This document shows positions 12,600 to 24,766 of a stretch of 64,000 nt of DNA, in pieces. How positions within the stretch are numbered: the first letter of the stretch is position 1; the number at the start of each line of letters is the position of its first letter. The stretch is taken from the NCBI GenBank assembly GCA_947652605.1, contig OX393579.1:45204970-45268969 (forward strand). Reading direction: 5' to 3'. The DNA comes from Elmis aenea. Lineage: Eukaryota; Arthropoda; Insecta; Coleoptera; Elmidae. The translations under genes and the position numbers were made by a program. Under the pieces are notes generated by a model, which saw nothing but the letters and a program-made list of their open reading frames with translations, was not told the DNA's origin and made no database searches.

Positions 12600-13876
12600 T
12601 TGGAACGATGTTGAAATAATTATAAAAATCATTGAAATATCGATGAAACATTTCAATCCAAATGAGTCACCAGTAGAAAACGATTTGATTGATAAATTTT
12701 TTGTATGGAACAACAAAAAACATTATAAATTACGAAAAATAGATTAAATATTCAAGCATTTTCCAGCACCTCGTTTGTTTTGGAGCATTTAAGAAAATTG
12801 TAAATTTAACTTTGTACCTTTCAGGGATAAATGCAGCCATATATTATATAACGTACATATTTTGTGATTAATGAAATGTAGGCTTCAAAAAAGCACACCT
12901 AAGCATTGCAATGCTTATAACAAGATGCAAACATGTGCACTCTAGAGAAAAGTTCAAATAATAAATTGAAAACAAAGACTTTTGAAAAAAGTTATTCAGC
13001 AAAAACTATAATCAAAATATAAATAGTTTGTTGAATATAAATACATACAGGTATATTGTTTAACCCTGGGGTACGATTTATTTATATATAATTTATATTC
13101 GTTATCAACATTTGCTGAATGTTTTTTTTTACACTGTTTTTAAACGTTCTTCGGTTGATTTCTTACTTACATTGATACTATAAAAATATGCAGACGTTAT
13201 GGTCCTATTAATTACTGTTTTTTGTCATTTTGGTCCTTAACTGGTGTGAGTAAGCTACGGTCACCTTAAGTTAGAACACTGTTAGCGATAACGCCAGTTT
13301 ACTACTTTATTCCATAGTCTCTCCAATTTTGGCCCATAATAACCAACAGGCAATGTTTACTTTTAAATTTATTGGGTGTTGGCTGGTAAATAAATGTGTT
13401 GCAATTTATAAGTTATAACGTGATACCAATTTCACAACAGTAACAGGATTAGTTTCATTTTCTACAATAATCATTAAAAAAGTTGTTTATTAGCGATATT
13501 TTTATAGGTTTATATAATTTTGATCAAATGACTGATCGAAGTTGTGCAAAAAAACTTATATAAGTTTGAAATACGCTGGTCGGTTCAGTTATGTCAGTCA
13601 TGCTTATATCTATGTCTGTCTATCGAAACGATAGCTGCATACTGAATCAACGAAAATTCACATGTTTCTACGCCTAGTCAGCGTTTTGGATATAAAAATA
13701 AGAAGTGGCATTGGAATTAGGATTTTAGAACATTTTTTTATTTACTTCAATTAAATATGGACTGTTTTTTCTCCTATAACTTGGTTTTCATTTTAAGTTA
13801 TGCTTACGTTGTATCTATTTTGAATTTATGTCGTTACTTAAGTTTCCCTTAGTAAAGTGTTTTTAACGCTAATATA
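12600..13876. other. Intronic AT-rich sequence, nothing recognised
   Basis: Part of the 17.6 kb receptor intron. No exon or element ends found. A recognisable host signal is absent. Confidence 0.4.
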
Positions 13877-15888
13877 CAGGGCGTTTCATTAATATTTCCT
13901 GAGAAACGTTTAGCTTTTGAGTAAAAAATAAAATAATCAAACATGAACCACTAAATATTCTAAAATAAAACGATTCATTTTGGTGGTTACCATGGTTTGT
14001 TAATGTTCTTGTTGAGTATAATTGACAGGTGTTTTCGTGTTGTCATTTCTTAAATTTCAAAATGAAATGCGCCTCTCAATTCTACCCAATATAAACATTA
14101 ACAAATCACCAAAATGCATTATTTTAGAATATTTAATGATTCATGTTTACTTAATTTATTTTTTGCTCAAAAACTGAAGGTTTTGCACGAAAAGTTAAAC
14201 AAAAAAATCTAAATAAATCAAGCTATCAAAGAATTTTTTTTAAATTGCAAAATTTTAAGCCCCCATAAAGTTCTGATAAAAAAACCAACAGGGGTCGCAC
14301 TTTTCAGCCCCTTGTGAAGGTGGGAGATGATTAAAAATATAATTATGGGAAACCTTTTAACAAGTAGGGGAGACCGGGGATAAAAGTAACACGGGTAGGT
14401 TGTAACAGTGCCTATAGTTTCTTTAATTTTTGTTTTATATCGCCCTAAACGCTTTTGCAATGTTAAGTTACATCCAGCTCCCTACCTACATTGCTAGTTT
14501 TCATCTGTCATAGAGGTTAACTTTTTGCCAGCCAGAGTCACTATTTTCCGCCTAAAAGTTACTGCGTTGTCTCATCCGTCGAGTAACTTTTAGGCGATCT
14601 CTAAAATAGGAACAAAAAAGTACCTATATTATTTTGTTCTATATTTAGTTGGCTATTGGTGGATGCAATACAATTTGACGTTAGAATCGTGGTTAATTGT
14701 GAATTCCTTGAATTTTTTTTTGCGTACACTTGGGGTCAAAAGTAACAAAGTGTTACAACCAACCCCAATTAATGTTTTCACTTGCAAATGTTCACTCTTA
14801 GCACATAATTGGTGGCTTTCTTCGTAGATGAGAATATACAAGAGTTGTCGGAATAATTTTCCAGTTTGTTGTATCTTTTTGATTCACATTTTTAAATATG
14901 TAGGTACTTATAATCTTGGTAAACCTGGTAACTGCAGCCCCAAATTATTAAATTATAAAACTTAGTATATAATATCGGTTTAATGATGGAAATGTATGTA
15001 AAGCTAAATCATTTCTTAAAAAGCATTTTAAATTATAAAACCTATGTAAATTGGTAAGATCTGGTACTTTTGGTTTTCCTACCAGCCGCCATTGTTTTTA
15101 TTCTATTACCTTAATATTTATAACTTAATATAAACAAAGCTTTAACCAACCCAACTTAACCTGACCCTCTTTTACTGATTTAATGAATGACGGTCAGTTT
15201 AAGGGCGGTTAGATTTTTTAAAAATAAAACAAACAGTTATTATGATCCAGTATAAATTTAATAATTTGGGACCGCCCTTACCTGGTATGCCATACTGTTC
15301 ACTTATCATTTCGTATTGTACCAAAGACATTTTTTTTAATTTTTTAATTTTGCTAATGTGTATTTTTGAATAAAATATTAATTTTGTTGATGAATACTAA
15401 TATATTTACTCACTACTTATGAGCTGTGTAAATTATTTTGCCGTTACAACTTACCCCAATCATTGTTACTTTTAGCCCCAACGTTGAGGTTGAAAGTAAC
15501 AGCTGTCTTACTAAAGAAATTTTTTTTTTTCCAACAGTTGCTTTACGAAACACACGAAATAAATATCTTGAAAGCAAGACAAATGTCCAATCTATCATTA
15601 AACCAATTTGGATGTAAAAAATTTGTAATAATCTATGAGAAATTAAATAAAAACAAAAAAATGTTACTTTTATCCCCGGTCTCCCCTACAAAACATCTAC
15701 CAAATATCATTTTCCTACATTTAACCAAATTTGAGAAATGAAATAAAACCTAATTTTACCACTGCTCTTTAGGAGGGCGTAACTACTAAAGGAGACGTCT
15801 TAGGGTAACAAATTGTATAAAAGCTCCTTCTTAATTTTCGATAAGAAATTACCTCCCGAATTTTTCGCAATATTTAAGAAACACCCTG
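13877..15888. mobile_element. CAGGG-ended TA-target element, interrupted
   Basis: The left end TACAGGGCGTTTCATTAATA and the right end, read on the other strand, TACAGGGTGTTTCTTAAATA are inverted repeats flanked by TA (13875-13876, 15889-15890). The element's own sequence is about 690 bp once the pogo-like insert at 14367-15686 is removed. It contains an internal inverted repeat (about 13918-13995 against 14105-14175). A second copy in opposite orientation lies at 57066-57510. Confidence 0.82.
14367..15686. mobile_element. pogo/Tigger-like element with 25-bp perfect terminal repeats
   Basis: The left end begins GGGGAGACCGGGGATAAAAG and the right end is its exact reverse complement over 25 bases. 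It is flanked by TA (14365-14366, 15687-15688). The insertion is proven by the uninterrupted copy of the host repeat at 57263-57264. The motif AAAAGTAACA recurs inside in both orientations (near 14745, 15465, 15495), and a hairpin built on GCCTAAAAGTTACT lies at 14551-14597. No transposase is recognisable, so this is non-autonomous. Confidence 0.9.
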
Positions 15889-16061
15889 TATATAACAAGA
15901 CAGATCTTTCCCATTATAAACAACAAATTGTACTATCTCGTTTCTGCGTTTTTTGTCATATTTTCCTTCTTTGCAATTAATATTTAATAGGATATGTATC
16001 CAGTGGCCGACTTGCCAGGGTGTCAGCTTGTCCGATGGCAAGTCCTTGATGAAATCTAGAC

Positions 16062-16315
16062 CAGTGTTTCCCAACGTGGGGCGTAGGCCACGCAGGGGGT
16101 CAATTTGAACATTTTGGGAGGCAAATAATATACATAGTGTAATACATAAGTTATATTCACTAAAGAAAGTCCGATTAAAAACAGTTCTACCTATGTTTTT
16201 TAAAATTTGAAGTATCTATTTGCATTCTTATTTATCGGAATTATGCTAGAGGGGCCATTAAAATCTTTTAAAGCGTTGAGGTGGGGTATGATTTAAAAAA
16301 GGTTGGGAAGCACTG
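16062..16315. mobile_element. hAT MITE, 254 bp
   Basis: The ends CAGTGTTTCCCAAC and GTTGGGAAGCACTG are inverted. Flanks ATCTAGAC (16054-16061) and GTCTAGAC (16316-16323) are a 7-of-8 target duplication. Different family from the MITE at 12414. No coding. Confidence 0.88.
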
Positions 16316-16324
16316 GTCTAGACA

Positions 16325-17742
16325 ATATGCTAAAAATGTTAATGACCTTTTAGTAGCTTGTAAATATAATAAAGTTCCAATACTTTAACTATATGCAACT
16401 AAAATTTTGTTGTATACCTACCTATTTTAATTAAAAAAAATAATAAAATAATTTTTGAGGATATTCACAATTTATTTAGAGTTAAAAAAAAATTAAGTTC
16501 AATCAAAACAATCTATATTTGCATTTAGTATTTACTGCCAGTAATATGTGCAATATAAGTACACAGTCATTATTAAAAAATATACATTTATAACGGAAAA
16601 TTTTATTATACTTTTATACACATATCCTTATGAATCTTTTGAAAATCTTATTTATTTCTTATAAAAATTAAATGATAGCCATGTAGTTGTCGGTTGGCCC
16701 CCATTGTCTTCTGGCAGCCAATACTTTAAGACCTAGTGTGCCAATGTATGTAGCCAAAGGCCGATTTTAATATGGTGGTATCATACAGTTTTTGAACAAT
16801 TAATTTGATTTTTCAGTCGATGAGTCAAATTAAAAAGAAAATGTTTAAAATGTAATTCTTTATATTTTGCTTGAAGAATATAACATGAACGATTAAAAAA
16901 ATTAATTTACCCATGGGTGAAGCAAAATTTTATTAAACATTTTCCTTGATAAACAAAAAACTACCAAGACAGGCGAAACAAATTGTTTTAAAAATTTGCT
17001 TGATTTATTGATTGACATAATTTCTAGCTTGTATGTATCTAGAGACAAGAATTTTTATTACACATTAAATAAATAATGCATTAGTTAACTATTAACAGCA
17101 GCTGCGGTTTCCAACACTTTTTACATTCTTTCGCGCAACAATAGAAATAATTAATTAATATGAAAAAGATAACAGCGGTCGTTATTAAATTCTTTTTCCA
17201 TGAAATAACGCTGCAGGTACCCATATTATTACTATATTGAATTTAACCGCATTCTTAAGGCGCAGCCTTGAAACGACCTTGCAAAAAAATAAAGTTCGTT
17301 ACACTCCGGCGAACGTTATTTGTGGTTTGTTTAGGAAAATATGAAACACGATGTTACAGCTGACCTTTCACTTCCTACAGCTGCGCTCTCCGGTTTGACT
17401 CGAGTGCAAGTAATATTTTGATTATGGGACAATGTCTTCTTCCACTCAACCCACTCAGAATTGTAAATTAAAATTAATTACATCCGCTGTTAAGTTTAGT
17501 CTTGCACCTACACTTCAATACGGCAAATTTGTTCGTACATTTAAATATCATCACGTATTAAGTTTAAGCAGAGGAAGTTCTTTGTCTGTACTAAGCCTTA
17601 GAAGTGGCCGATAGGCGTTAGGAAAACGTGACTTAAAAGGATCAGATAGGGATAGGACCAATAATGTGAGCCGACATTTAGCGGAGTTGTAATATGTCAT
17701 GTCGGTTTAACAAGAAAATTTATGAAAATAATCGGTATTTGT
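16325..17742. other. Intronic sequence with a GC-richer patch
   Basis: No exon recognised. Around 17210-17620 base composition is less AT-rich (blocks such as ACAGCTGCGCTCTCCGG), which could be a regulatory patch of the receptor gene or old unique sequence. I see no conserved protein there. Confidence 0.35.
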
Positions 17743-17746
17743 GTAT

Positions 17747-19062
17747 GAGGCGCCAATTTGCAAAACTTTCTATATCTGCAATAACTAATTTCACAGGAAA
17801 CGCGAAAAACCTATACGTCGATTTATAATTGACTATGTATGTTCATAATGCACAGTTGTTTGCAGAAGGCATTAAAAAATTGATCGGCAATTACTGAAAA
17901 AAAAAGATGATCGCGGAAAAAGTTATTTTAGAATATATTTTGGATTTAGATAGTTTTGCAAACTATCTGTGGATTTAAAAAGTTTTGAAACATTATTTAA
18001 AGAACATAGTTCGCTTTTTTAAAAGAAATTAGAATTATTTTACAAATTTTTATTTTTAGTTTTTTGAAATTCCAAAATACGGTACAAAAAATAGTTGTAA
18101 TACAGGAGAAAAAATTTAAATTCTAAGACCATCATCCTCAGGATACAATATTTCTTCTTCATCAGGATTTTCATTTTCATTTATATTTTCTTCATGAAAA
18201 GTATCGATCAAATTTCTATAAAATGACAAATCAGTTTCTGGATGGTTTCTCCAATCAACGCCAAAGTGTTTCTTTAAAAGGTTGTCAACATCAATTAGCT
18301 TTAACTGTTTGACTGGAACGTTGTTAGGAAGTTCCTCTGGAGTGATATTGGCCACAGTCTTTCCTCTTTTCAGAACAAATTTGTATACTCCAATGTTGCT
18401 TTTATAATGGATTTCACCTTTTATAGTTATACTTCCTGACTTATGTTTTTTAATAAAAAATCGCTTTGCCATGGAAAATTGAAAATGCCATTGACCAGGA
18501 GGCTTTATGCAAGATTCAACTGCTTTCTTCCAATCAAAAACAGTGAAATCCTTGGGCAGTTCTAGAACAGTTGCATATTCAGCAAATATTTTTTTCTTCC
18601 TTTTTCAATCAAAGAAGATGTTGGAGAAATTTCCATAATCAAAATATTAGTTAAACAAAACACAAAAACACAGTAGACTGTCTTTAAAAACAAAACACGT
18701 GCGTTTCGGCTGTCAAATACAGAACACTAATAAAAGCGCAAAATATAAAAGATATTAGGTAAGGATATATGATGTTTTGATTCCGTAAAGTAACTAACAG
18801 GGTAAAGTAGCGCTGGATGTAAAGAGTTTTGTAATAATCACTTCTAGAATGGATGAAAAGAGTTTTGAAGTAGTAGTAATGGTGGATTGAAAGAGTTTTG
18901 CAACGTTAGACAGTTTTCATGTATAAAATGAGCTGGGAAAATATAAGTTTTGTTGCATTATGATTTAGTAACCATATGACAGACTGTTTAAAGTCAACAG
19001 CGCCACCACTATCTAATTTTCTTACTAAATTGGATGTAAAGAGTTTTGCAAGTTGACGCCTC
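17747..19062 (-). mobile_element. DNA element with 4-bp GTAT target duplication, internally deleted
   Basis: The left end GAGGCGCCAATTTGCAAAAC faces a right end that reads GAGGCGTCAACTTGCAAAAC on the other strand. GTAT lies immediately outside both (17743-17746, 19063-19066). The motif TGGATGTAAAGAGTTTTGCA recurs near the ends (17941, 17971, 18813, 18852, 18883, 19031). GAGG-type ends and 4-bp duplications recall Sola2 elements, but the superfamily is inferred. It holds the C-terminal part of a transposase-like gene. Confidence 0.85.
18116..18604 (-). pseudogene. C-terminal fragment of a DGCGGQ-type transposase-like protein
   Basis: One open frame of about 162 codons, running upstream of the first Met (18472) to an in-frame stop at 18605-18607. 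Readable blocks: EYATVLELPKDFTVFDWKKA, CIKPPGQWHF, RFFIKKHKSGSITIKG, then GVYKFVLKRGK and LSFYRNL, ending in an acidic tail. The order and character match the C-terminal part of the protein at 21382-22353 (VFFKTDYAEEF...YKIIKGRGR...NFYLSQK), so the two elements belong to related families. The rest of the gene, including the presumed catalytic half, is deleted. The protein family name DUF7869 is from memory and unverified. Confidence 0.65.
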
Positions 19063-19168
19063 GTATGTATGTACAAGGTAGGCAAATTTCATAGAAGTAT
19101 CGAAAAACGGACCCCGCTTCCTTGATCTCTTTTTTCGAGAAAAAGTTAACGGTAAAAACTAAAATTGG

Positions 19169-19633
19169 TTATCGTCTTTTGTTTTCGACTTTTCGTTTTA
19201 TGACTATATCTCGCTTGTTTATGAAAATAAACAAAAATAATTTTGACGTTCTACAGGCACTTTTTTGATGAAAATGCAGTGGCGTAGACAGTTTTTCAAA
19301 AAAAAATTGAAATTCGAGTTGTGACATAAAGTTGTACCAAATTTTTGCTATAATGTAAGGAAAATTAATAAATCGACCCCACATGATACATATCATTGAA
19401 ATGGGGAAAAATCCTCTTTCTCGTGATGCCACAGCCAACTATGGGTTCCATTTAAAAAAATACAACTTTATGTCACAACTCGAATTTCGAATTTTTGTTT
19501 TTGAAAAATTGTCTACGCCACTGCATTCTCATCAAAAAAGTGCCTGTAGAACGTCAAAACTATTTTTGTTTATTTTCATAAACAAGCGAGATATAGTTCA
19601 TGAAACGAAAAGTCGAAAAATCGAGTTATCGTA
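19169..19633. repeat. Inverted repeat, arms ~170 bp
   Basis: The arm 19169-19336 pairs with 19461-19633 (for example GTCACAACTCGAATTTC against its complement) around a 124-bp spacer. The spacer and right arm recur at 44208-44513. Probably a MITE whose termini I could not fix. Confidence 0.8.
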
Positions 19634-19639
19634 ATTTGC

Positions 19640-21029
19640 AAGAATTGGGTTCATTCAAGACACCAAGGAAAATTATTACTTAAGCCACAGAAATAAATGT
19701 GTTTATTAACATATCAACAACCTACAACTTCAACAAAACATATTTCTTCAAAAATAGGTGTTTATCTTGAGAGCTGTTGTATGGGTCCTTTAAAAATTTT
19801 AATTTTATCCATAAAATTATCGATTGGACAAATAATGTACAATGAAAATCACCAAACAATTGTCAGTTGTTAGAATCATGGGTAACTATGTATTCTATGT
19901 GAATAATAGTTAACACTCTTATAATGTTTTGATCGTAAAATTAACCAAATTACTTTTATCATTGAAAATTTAAAAAAATAACAAATAATGAACTAACAGG
20001 CAATTAGGGTTTTCCTTAAAAAAAGCGAGTTAGTGTCATATCTCAAAAACAGACGTAGCGAGGCAAAATCTAATTACTGGTTCTTAATAAGCTGAAAATT
20101 ATCTACACATCTTTCCCTTAAAGGTTTTTATTTCCTATCATATATTAAAACAAAAAAAAACAACACATTTTTGCAAAAATCCAACAAACCTTGACTTCTT
20201 TCGATGTTTTAAAAATTTTATTTACATCGGCTTATAATTCTACACTATTTCCTCATTGTAACTATTCTTTATCACTTATAGTTTTTGAGATCCCTGTAGT
20301 TATAATTTAAAAAGTTACTCCACAACTTTACGTGAATACATAGCATTTTTTTCCCCCTGATTATCTAGCGATGTATCAAAAGCTATCAAAGTATTAAAAA
20401 TATTTGTCTTTATAAGAAAATTTCTCACAGTATTGTGGGTGGAGGATATTGATTTGTTTTTAATTTTAAAAAATTTGACAATATGGACTCACATATTATT
20501 ATTATTTTTTTTATATGAGCCTACATAAAATGTTTTTTTTTGAATGAACTTAAACGTCCATTTCAATTTCACTATAGTTTAAATATACCACAAACTTGTT
20601 AACTGATAATATGACGACAACTTCGAGATAACCACAAAATTTTGTGCAATATTTTCATCTACTTAACAATTGACTTTTAAATAAAGTATACCTTTCAGCA
20701 TCTCTTACACGCAGACATTACTAAAGGAACGTATTTATTTAAATCCTGCACTGTGTTAAATAATAATTTAAAAAAACAAGAAATGTAACATTGATTGCAG
20801 ATTATTTCATAACAATTTGTAGAGACATAGTTGTGTCAGGTGACACGATTATAATTTTATTTAAATCTTATGAGTTACAAGATATAAGTAGCAAATGACG
20901 ATTCTTATTGAGTAATATCTTTAAAGACTATGTTAAAAGATTTTTTTTTAAATATAAAACACATAAACCTATTTATACGGTCTGATAAGATTTGCGCATT
21001 TTTTTTTCTTGCTTTATTAAAACGTTTAC
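19640..21029. other. Intronic AT-rich sequence, nothing recognised
   Basis: No coding exon, element end or regulatory site supported. Confidence 0.4.
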
Positions 21030-21033
21030 AATT

Positions 21034-22779
21034 CGTCGGTCCAATGCCAAAACCGCGAATGTGCAAAATTGCCGTTTTTCGCCTATGTACACTAGCAACA
21101 CGGTTGGTGTTGATTATTTTCACTGCCAAAAGCTCGAATGTGCTGGTAAAGTTATAACCCCACCACGACTTGATGATTGTTTCATGAATGTGCGGATTTC
21201 AGTTTTGTTTCCATACCAAAACAACGAACGTACCATATTCGTGTTTTTGGCATTGCGACCTAATAAGTTTTACAACTCCAAAATAGTGAATGTGCAACAT
21301 TCGTTGTTTTAACTCGTCGAAATATCTGTATTATTTTTTTAACAATAACAGTTTTCCAATATACTCATTGTTATAACTCCGTACAAAAAACATCTGAACA
21401 AAAAGGATGCTGCTAGAAAGGCTCCTGACGAGGACCAGGCTATGACAAAGGAAAATTCTAAAGTGTTATGTTTTAATTTTGATCTGCAGTCAGTACTTAC
21501 TACACCAAAGGGACCCGCGGGACAAATTTTTTACTTACGAAAGCTTGCAGTGTACAACCTCACAATTTATAATTTAGGAAATCAGGATGTGAGGTGCTAT
21601 CTTTGGGATGAGACACAGGGCAAAAGAGGAGCAAATGAGATTGCTTCTTGTGTATACGATTTTATTATGTCCCACACTGAAATTGTTGTTTTTCGTATGA
21701 TGTCTGACGGATGTGGTGGCCAACAAAAAAATTCTATATTCGCAGCTATGAGTGTCAAACTTCTTACGAATCATCCATCGTTAAAAACAATTGATCATCG
21801 GTTTTTGGAGACTGGACATACTGAAATGGAGTGCGACTCTATTCACTCCAAAATAGAAAAAAAAGCCAAGTATGTACCAATTTATACACCTGAGGGTTGG
21901 ACACAAGTTGTTCGGGATGCACGTATAACACCGCGGCCTTTTATTGTTAAAAACATGATGTTTGATGATTTTTTCGACTTTAAAGCTTATTCAAAAGCTT
22001 TTTTTAATTTTAATAACCCTTCCTGGAGAAGAATTTGCTGTCTACGCTACGTCAGAGAGCATCCAACGAAAGTGTTTTTCAAGACAGATTATGCAGAGGA
22101 GTTTAATGACATAGACTGTTACAAAATCATAAAAGGCCGAGGACGTCCCAAACAAACTTGTTTAAATATAGCCTATGAAAATTCACCACTTATTAGCGAG
22201 GCAAAGTGGAAGGATTTAGAGAAAATGTGCAAAGATTTAACAATTCTAAAAGCGTATCAAAATTTTTACCTATCTCAAAAAAAGAATTATAATGTAAGAG
22301 ACAGTTTACCAGAACCGGATATTGAGGAAGACACTGATACCGACAATGAATAAGCATTTAGACGTTACCGTTTTATTTATAGTTTTTTTTTTTAATGACA
22401 TTACTGTTTTAATTAATAAGAATAATATATTTTTGTTTATTAGAAGGTTGTTTTAAAAGACAATTTTGTAGAAGGTAATGAAGATGTGTTTATTAAAACT
22501 ATTTTTGTTTATAATTATTATATTTATTATTTTCGCGATAAGACTTTTTCCCAAAAATTTGCAATGAAAAAACCACGAATGTGCGTTTTTTAAATTTTTA
22601 AACAAAATTTTTAAACTTTATTAGTGGCACAATTTAGGGATTTAGTAATAATTAAATTTTATATAGAAACTAGTTTTATAAAGTAAAAACTTAATTTTTG
22701 GTACAACTGCAAATACTTAAAACTCATTTTTCTAAAAACTGTAAATTTGCACATTCGTGGTTTTGGCAATGGACCGACG
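21034..22779 (+). mobile_element. DNA element with AATT target duplication carrying a DGCGGQ-type protein
   Basis: 1746 bp. The left end CGTCGGTCCAATGCCAAAAC faces CGTCGGTCCATTGCCAAAAC on the other strand, and the similarity continues through CGAATGTGCAAA. AATT flanks both ends (21030-21033, 22780-22783). The motif CCAAAACnnCGAATGTGC recurs inside the ends (21124, 21216, 21275, 22569, and inverted at 21236). It encodes the transposase-like protein at 21382-22353, but the 5' part of the gene is missing. Confidence 0.87.
21382..22353 (+). pseudogene. DGCGGQ-type transposase-like protein, 5'-truncated
   Basis: Belongs to a large family of repetitive insect proteins (to my recollection annotated DUF7869), presumed RNaseH-fold transposases. 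The frame is open from YKKHLNKKDAARKAPDEDQA through the Met at 21442 to the stop at 22353. Conserved blocks are VLCFNFDLQSVLTTPKG (Asp), FYLRKLAVYNLTIYNLG, RGANEIASCV, RMMSDGCGGQQKNSIF (Asp), and FLETGHTEMECDSIHSKIEK. A basic KGRGRPK segment and an acidic tail follow. These Asp and His/Glu positions are plausible catalytic residues. The N-terminal DNA-binding half normally upstream is absent, and an open frame here suggests recent activity of a relative. Function is inferred from location between inverted repeats. Confidence 0.75.
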
Positions 22780-22783
22780 AATT

Positions 22784-23918
22784 GATCTCAATCATTTTTT
22801 ATTAAAAACGCTTAAAAATATATCAAAAAACGTATTCACGTACGAAAACAACGTAAGATTAATTTTAGATCATTAAGGCACCCACTCGTCTTGTTACTTC
22901 TTTATTACGACAAATAAAAAACAACTGCATCACTTCCTTTTCTTCCTAGTTTAAAGCAATTATTTCAACTTTCATTAACCCAAGCAATTTATCTTTAAAA
23001 CACAAAATTATACGAAACCTGCTCGATTTACTCCCATCAAGATTCCGTTTTATATTAGAAAGTGAATTTACTCGCATGCAGACGACGTATCATGATTTAA
23101 ATCCATTTTCCTGCAGAGCGTTTGGCCATTATTAAATTAGCGCGTTAATTACATCCAGCCCACGCAGATCGTTGCACCGACTGTGAGGAAAGAATATTAA
23201 AACAGACCTTAACTAACCAACGTTTGATGAGTCACGATCAAATCGCAAATGTTTAATGTATTTTAATGGCATGAAGTAATACTGCAATTACGAGTATTTT
23301 AAGAGTATGAAAAGGGAATTTAAATTTGTATTGAGCGTTTTGCATATACACGACATTCATAAACTTGAAGGAAAAAACGTGGAGTAAGCATCTGTCTTAT
23401 GCAACAAACAATTTCCTTGAAAATGGAGAGACTACTAATGATCATGATTTGCTGTTTGTAAAAGAAAGATGCAGGCACATGTGTTGGAAAGTTTCGAAGA
23501 AAATTGAACAATTGTCTAAAGTGATGAAACATTTCTTCTTAATAAAATGCTGTTTGTTTTAGCTCTTTCGAAGTGTAATAAAAATCTGATGATTTTTTTT
23601 AAACTTTTGCTTATTTTTTAAGGACGCGGTATGTCCTAAACTGTAGCTTGAAACGTCATTTTTATAAAAATTAGGATGCTTGGAACAACACCTTAAACTG
23701 TTTATAAACACACACACAAAGTTTAGGGCAAAAGTCATTTAGTGGCCACTCTAGTTTATGGTTTTAGTATACTATGGTAATGTTAGAAGATGATCTAAAA
23801 TTAAAACTTCTTCTCAAACGTCAAAGTTGTTCTTAGTAAAAAATTGCTAAAAAAGACTATTGAAAGAATTAAAAAAGATACAAATTTTTACAAATTATTT
23901 TTTAAATAATTTATGCTC
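22784..23918. other. Intronic sequence, nothing firmly recognised
   Basis: A 65-codon open frame at 23365-23562 has no recognisable family. No splice context or element ends were found. Confidence 0.35.
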
Positions 23919-23922
23919 ATAT

Positions 23923-24422
23923 TAGACGTTGCGATTTTTCTTACAAATCATTTTTCCACAACGCAAAACCAAAAAATCGCAACGTCTAAATGGGCATAGG
24001 AAAAAAAATCGCAACCGATTTTAAATGTCATAGGATTTTATTCTATTGAACATGCTCTAATTTTTCAAGGTCAAACATGCGTATTTTATTACATTTCTAG
24101 TAATTTCTGGTAATTTTTGTGCCACTGTGTTTTCAAAAACGATCACATAACCTACAAAGTATACTTTTTTCTTATTTTTTTTAACACGATACACATTTTG
24201 CGACTGTAGTAAACAGACCACAGTACTAAAATTGCAGATACGTAGGTTATGTTATGGTAATGATGCGGCCGGCTGTCATTTAAATGTCAGATAAATTGTA
24301 CAGCGCAGTGGCGATTTCGAATCGTACGCAAAAAAAATCGCAAAGTGTAATAGGGGTCGTGTATTTATTTTACAAGCTGTAAAATATTTTTCTTACAGAT
24401 GGAAAAAAAATCGCAAAGTCTA
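23923..24422. mobile_element. MITE with 4-bp ATAT target duplication
   Basis: 500 bp. The left end TAGACGTTGCGATTTTT faces TAGACTTTGCGATTTTT on the other strand. ATAT lies outside both (23919-23922, 24423-24426). AAAATCGCAA-type motifs recur internally (23977, 24007, 24335). Its 4-bp duplication and subterminal repeats resemble the elements at 17747 and 21034. No coding. Confidence 0.8.
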
Positions 24423-24766
24423 ATATTAGCTTTAGACTGATATTTTTTTTAAATAGGTCATGTTAAGACAATTGTCATTAAGGTAGTAGGTAATACTTTT
24501 TTAACTTGAGCGGTATCAAGATATAGACCAAACTTACATATTTCCAATGGTCACCATAGTTTTGGCTGTTTTCTTGTAATAAAGATATTTGTTTTCTGAT
24601 GTGGTCGATTGGTAAGTACCTATATGCAAATTTTTTAAAACTATGGCTTATTTATGAAGAGAAATTACGTGCTAAATGTTGCTAGCTGTTTGATGGAAAT
24701 ACATAATGAAGTTACTAAGAATATATGGAAAGTAACAAACATATTTTTTTTGCTTTAAAGCAGCGA

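Noticed and set aside
15874..16074. 66-codon minus-strand frame (MGNTGLDFIKDLPSDKLTPW...)
   Set aside because: Part is the hAT MITE end and part the end of the 13877 element; the middle has no family I recognise.
23365..23562. 65-codon open frame as a small exon
   Set aside because: No acceptor or donor with matching phase and no recognised homology.
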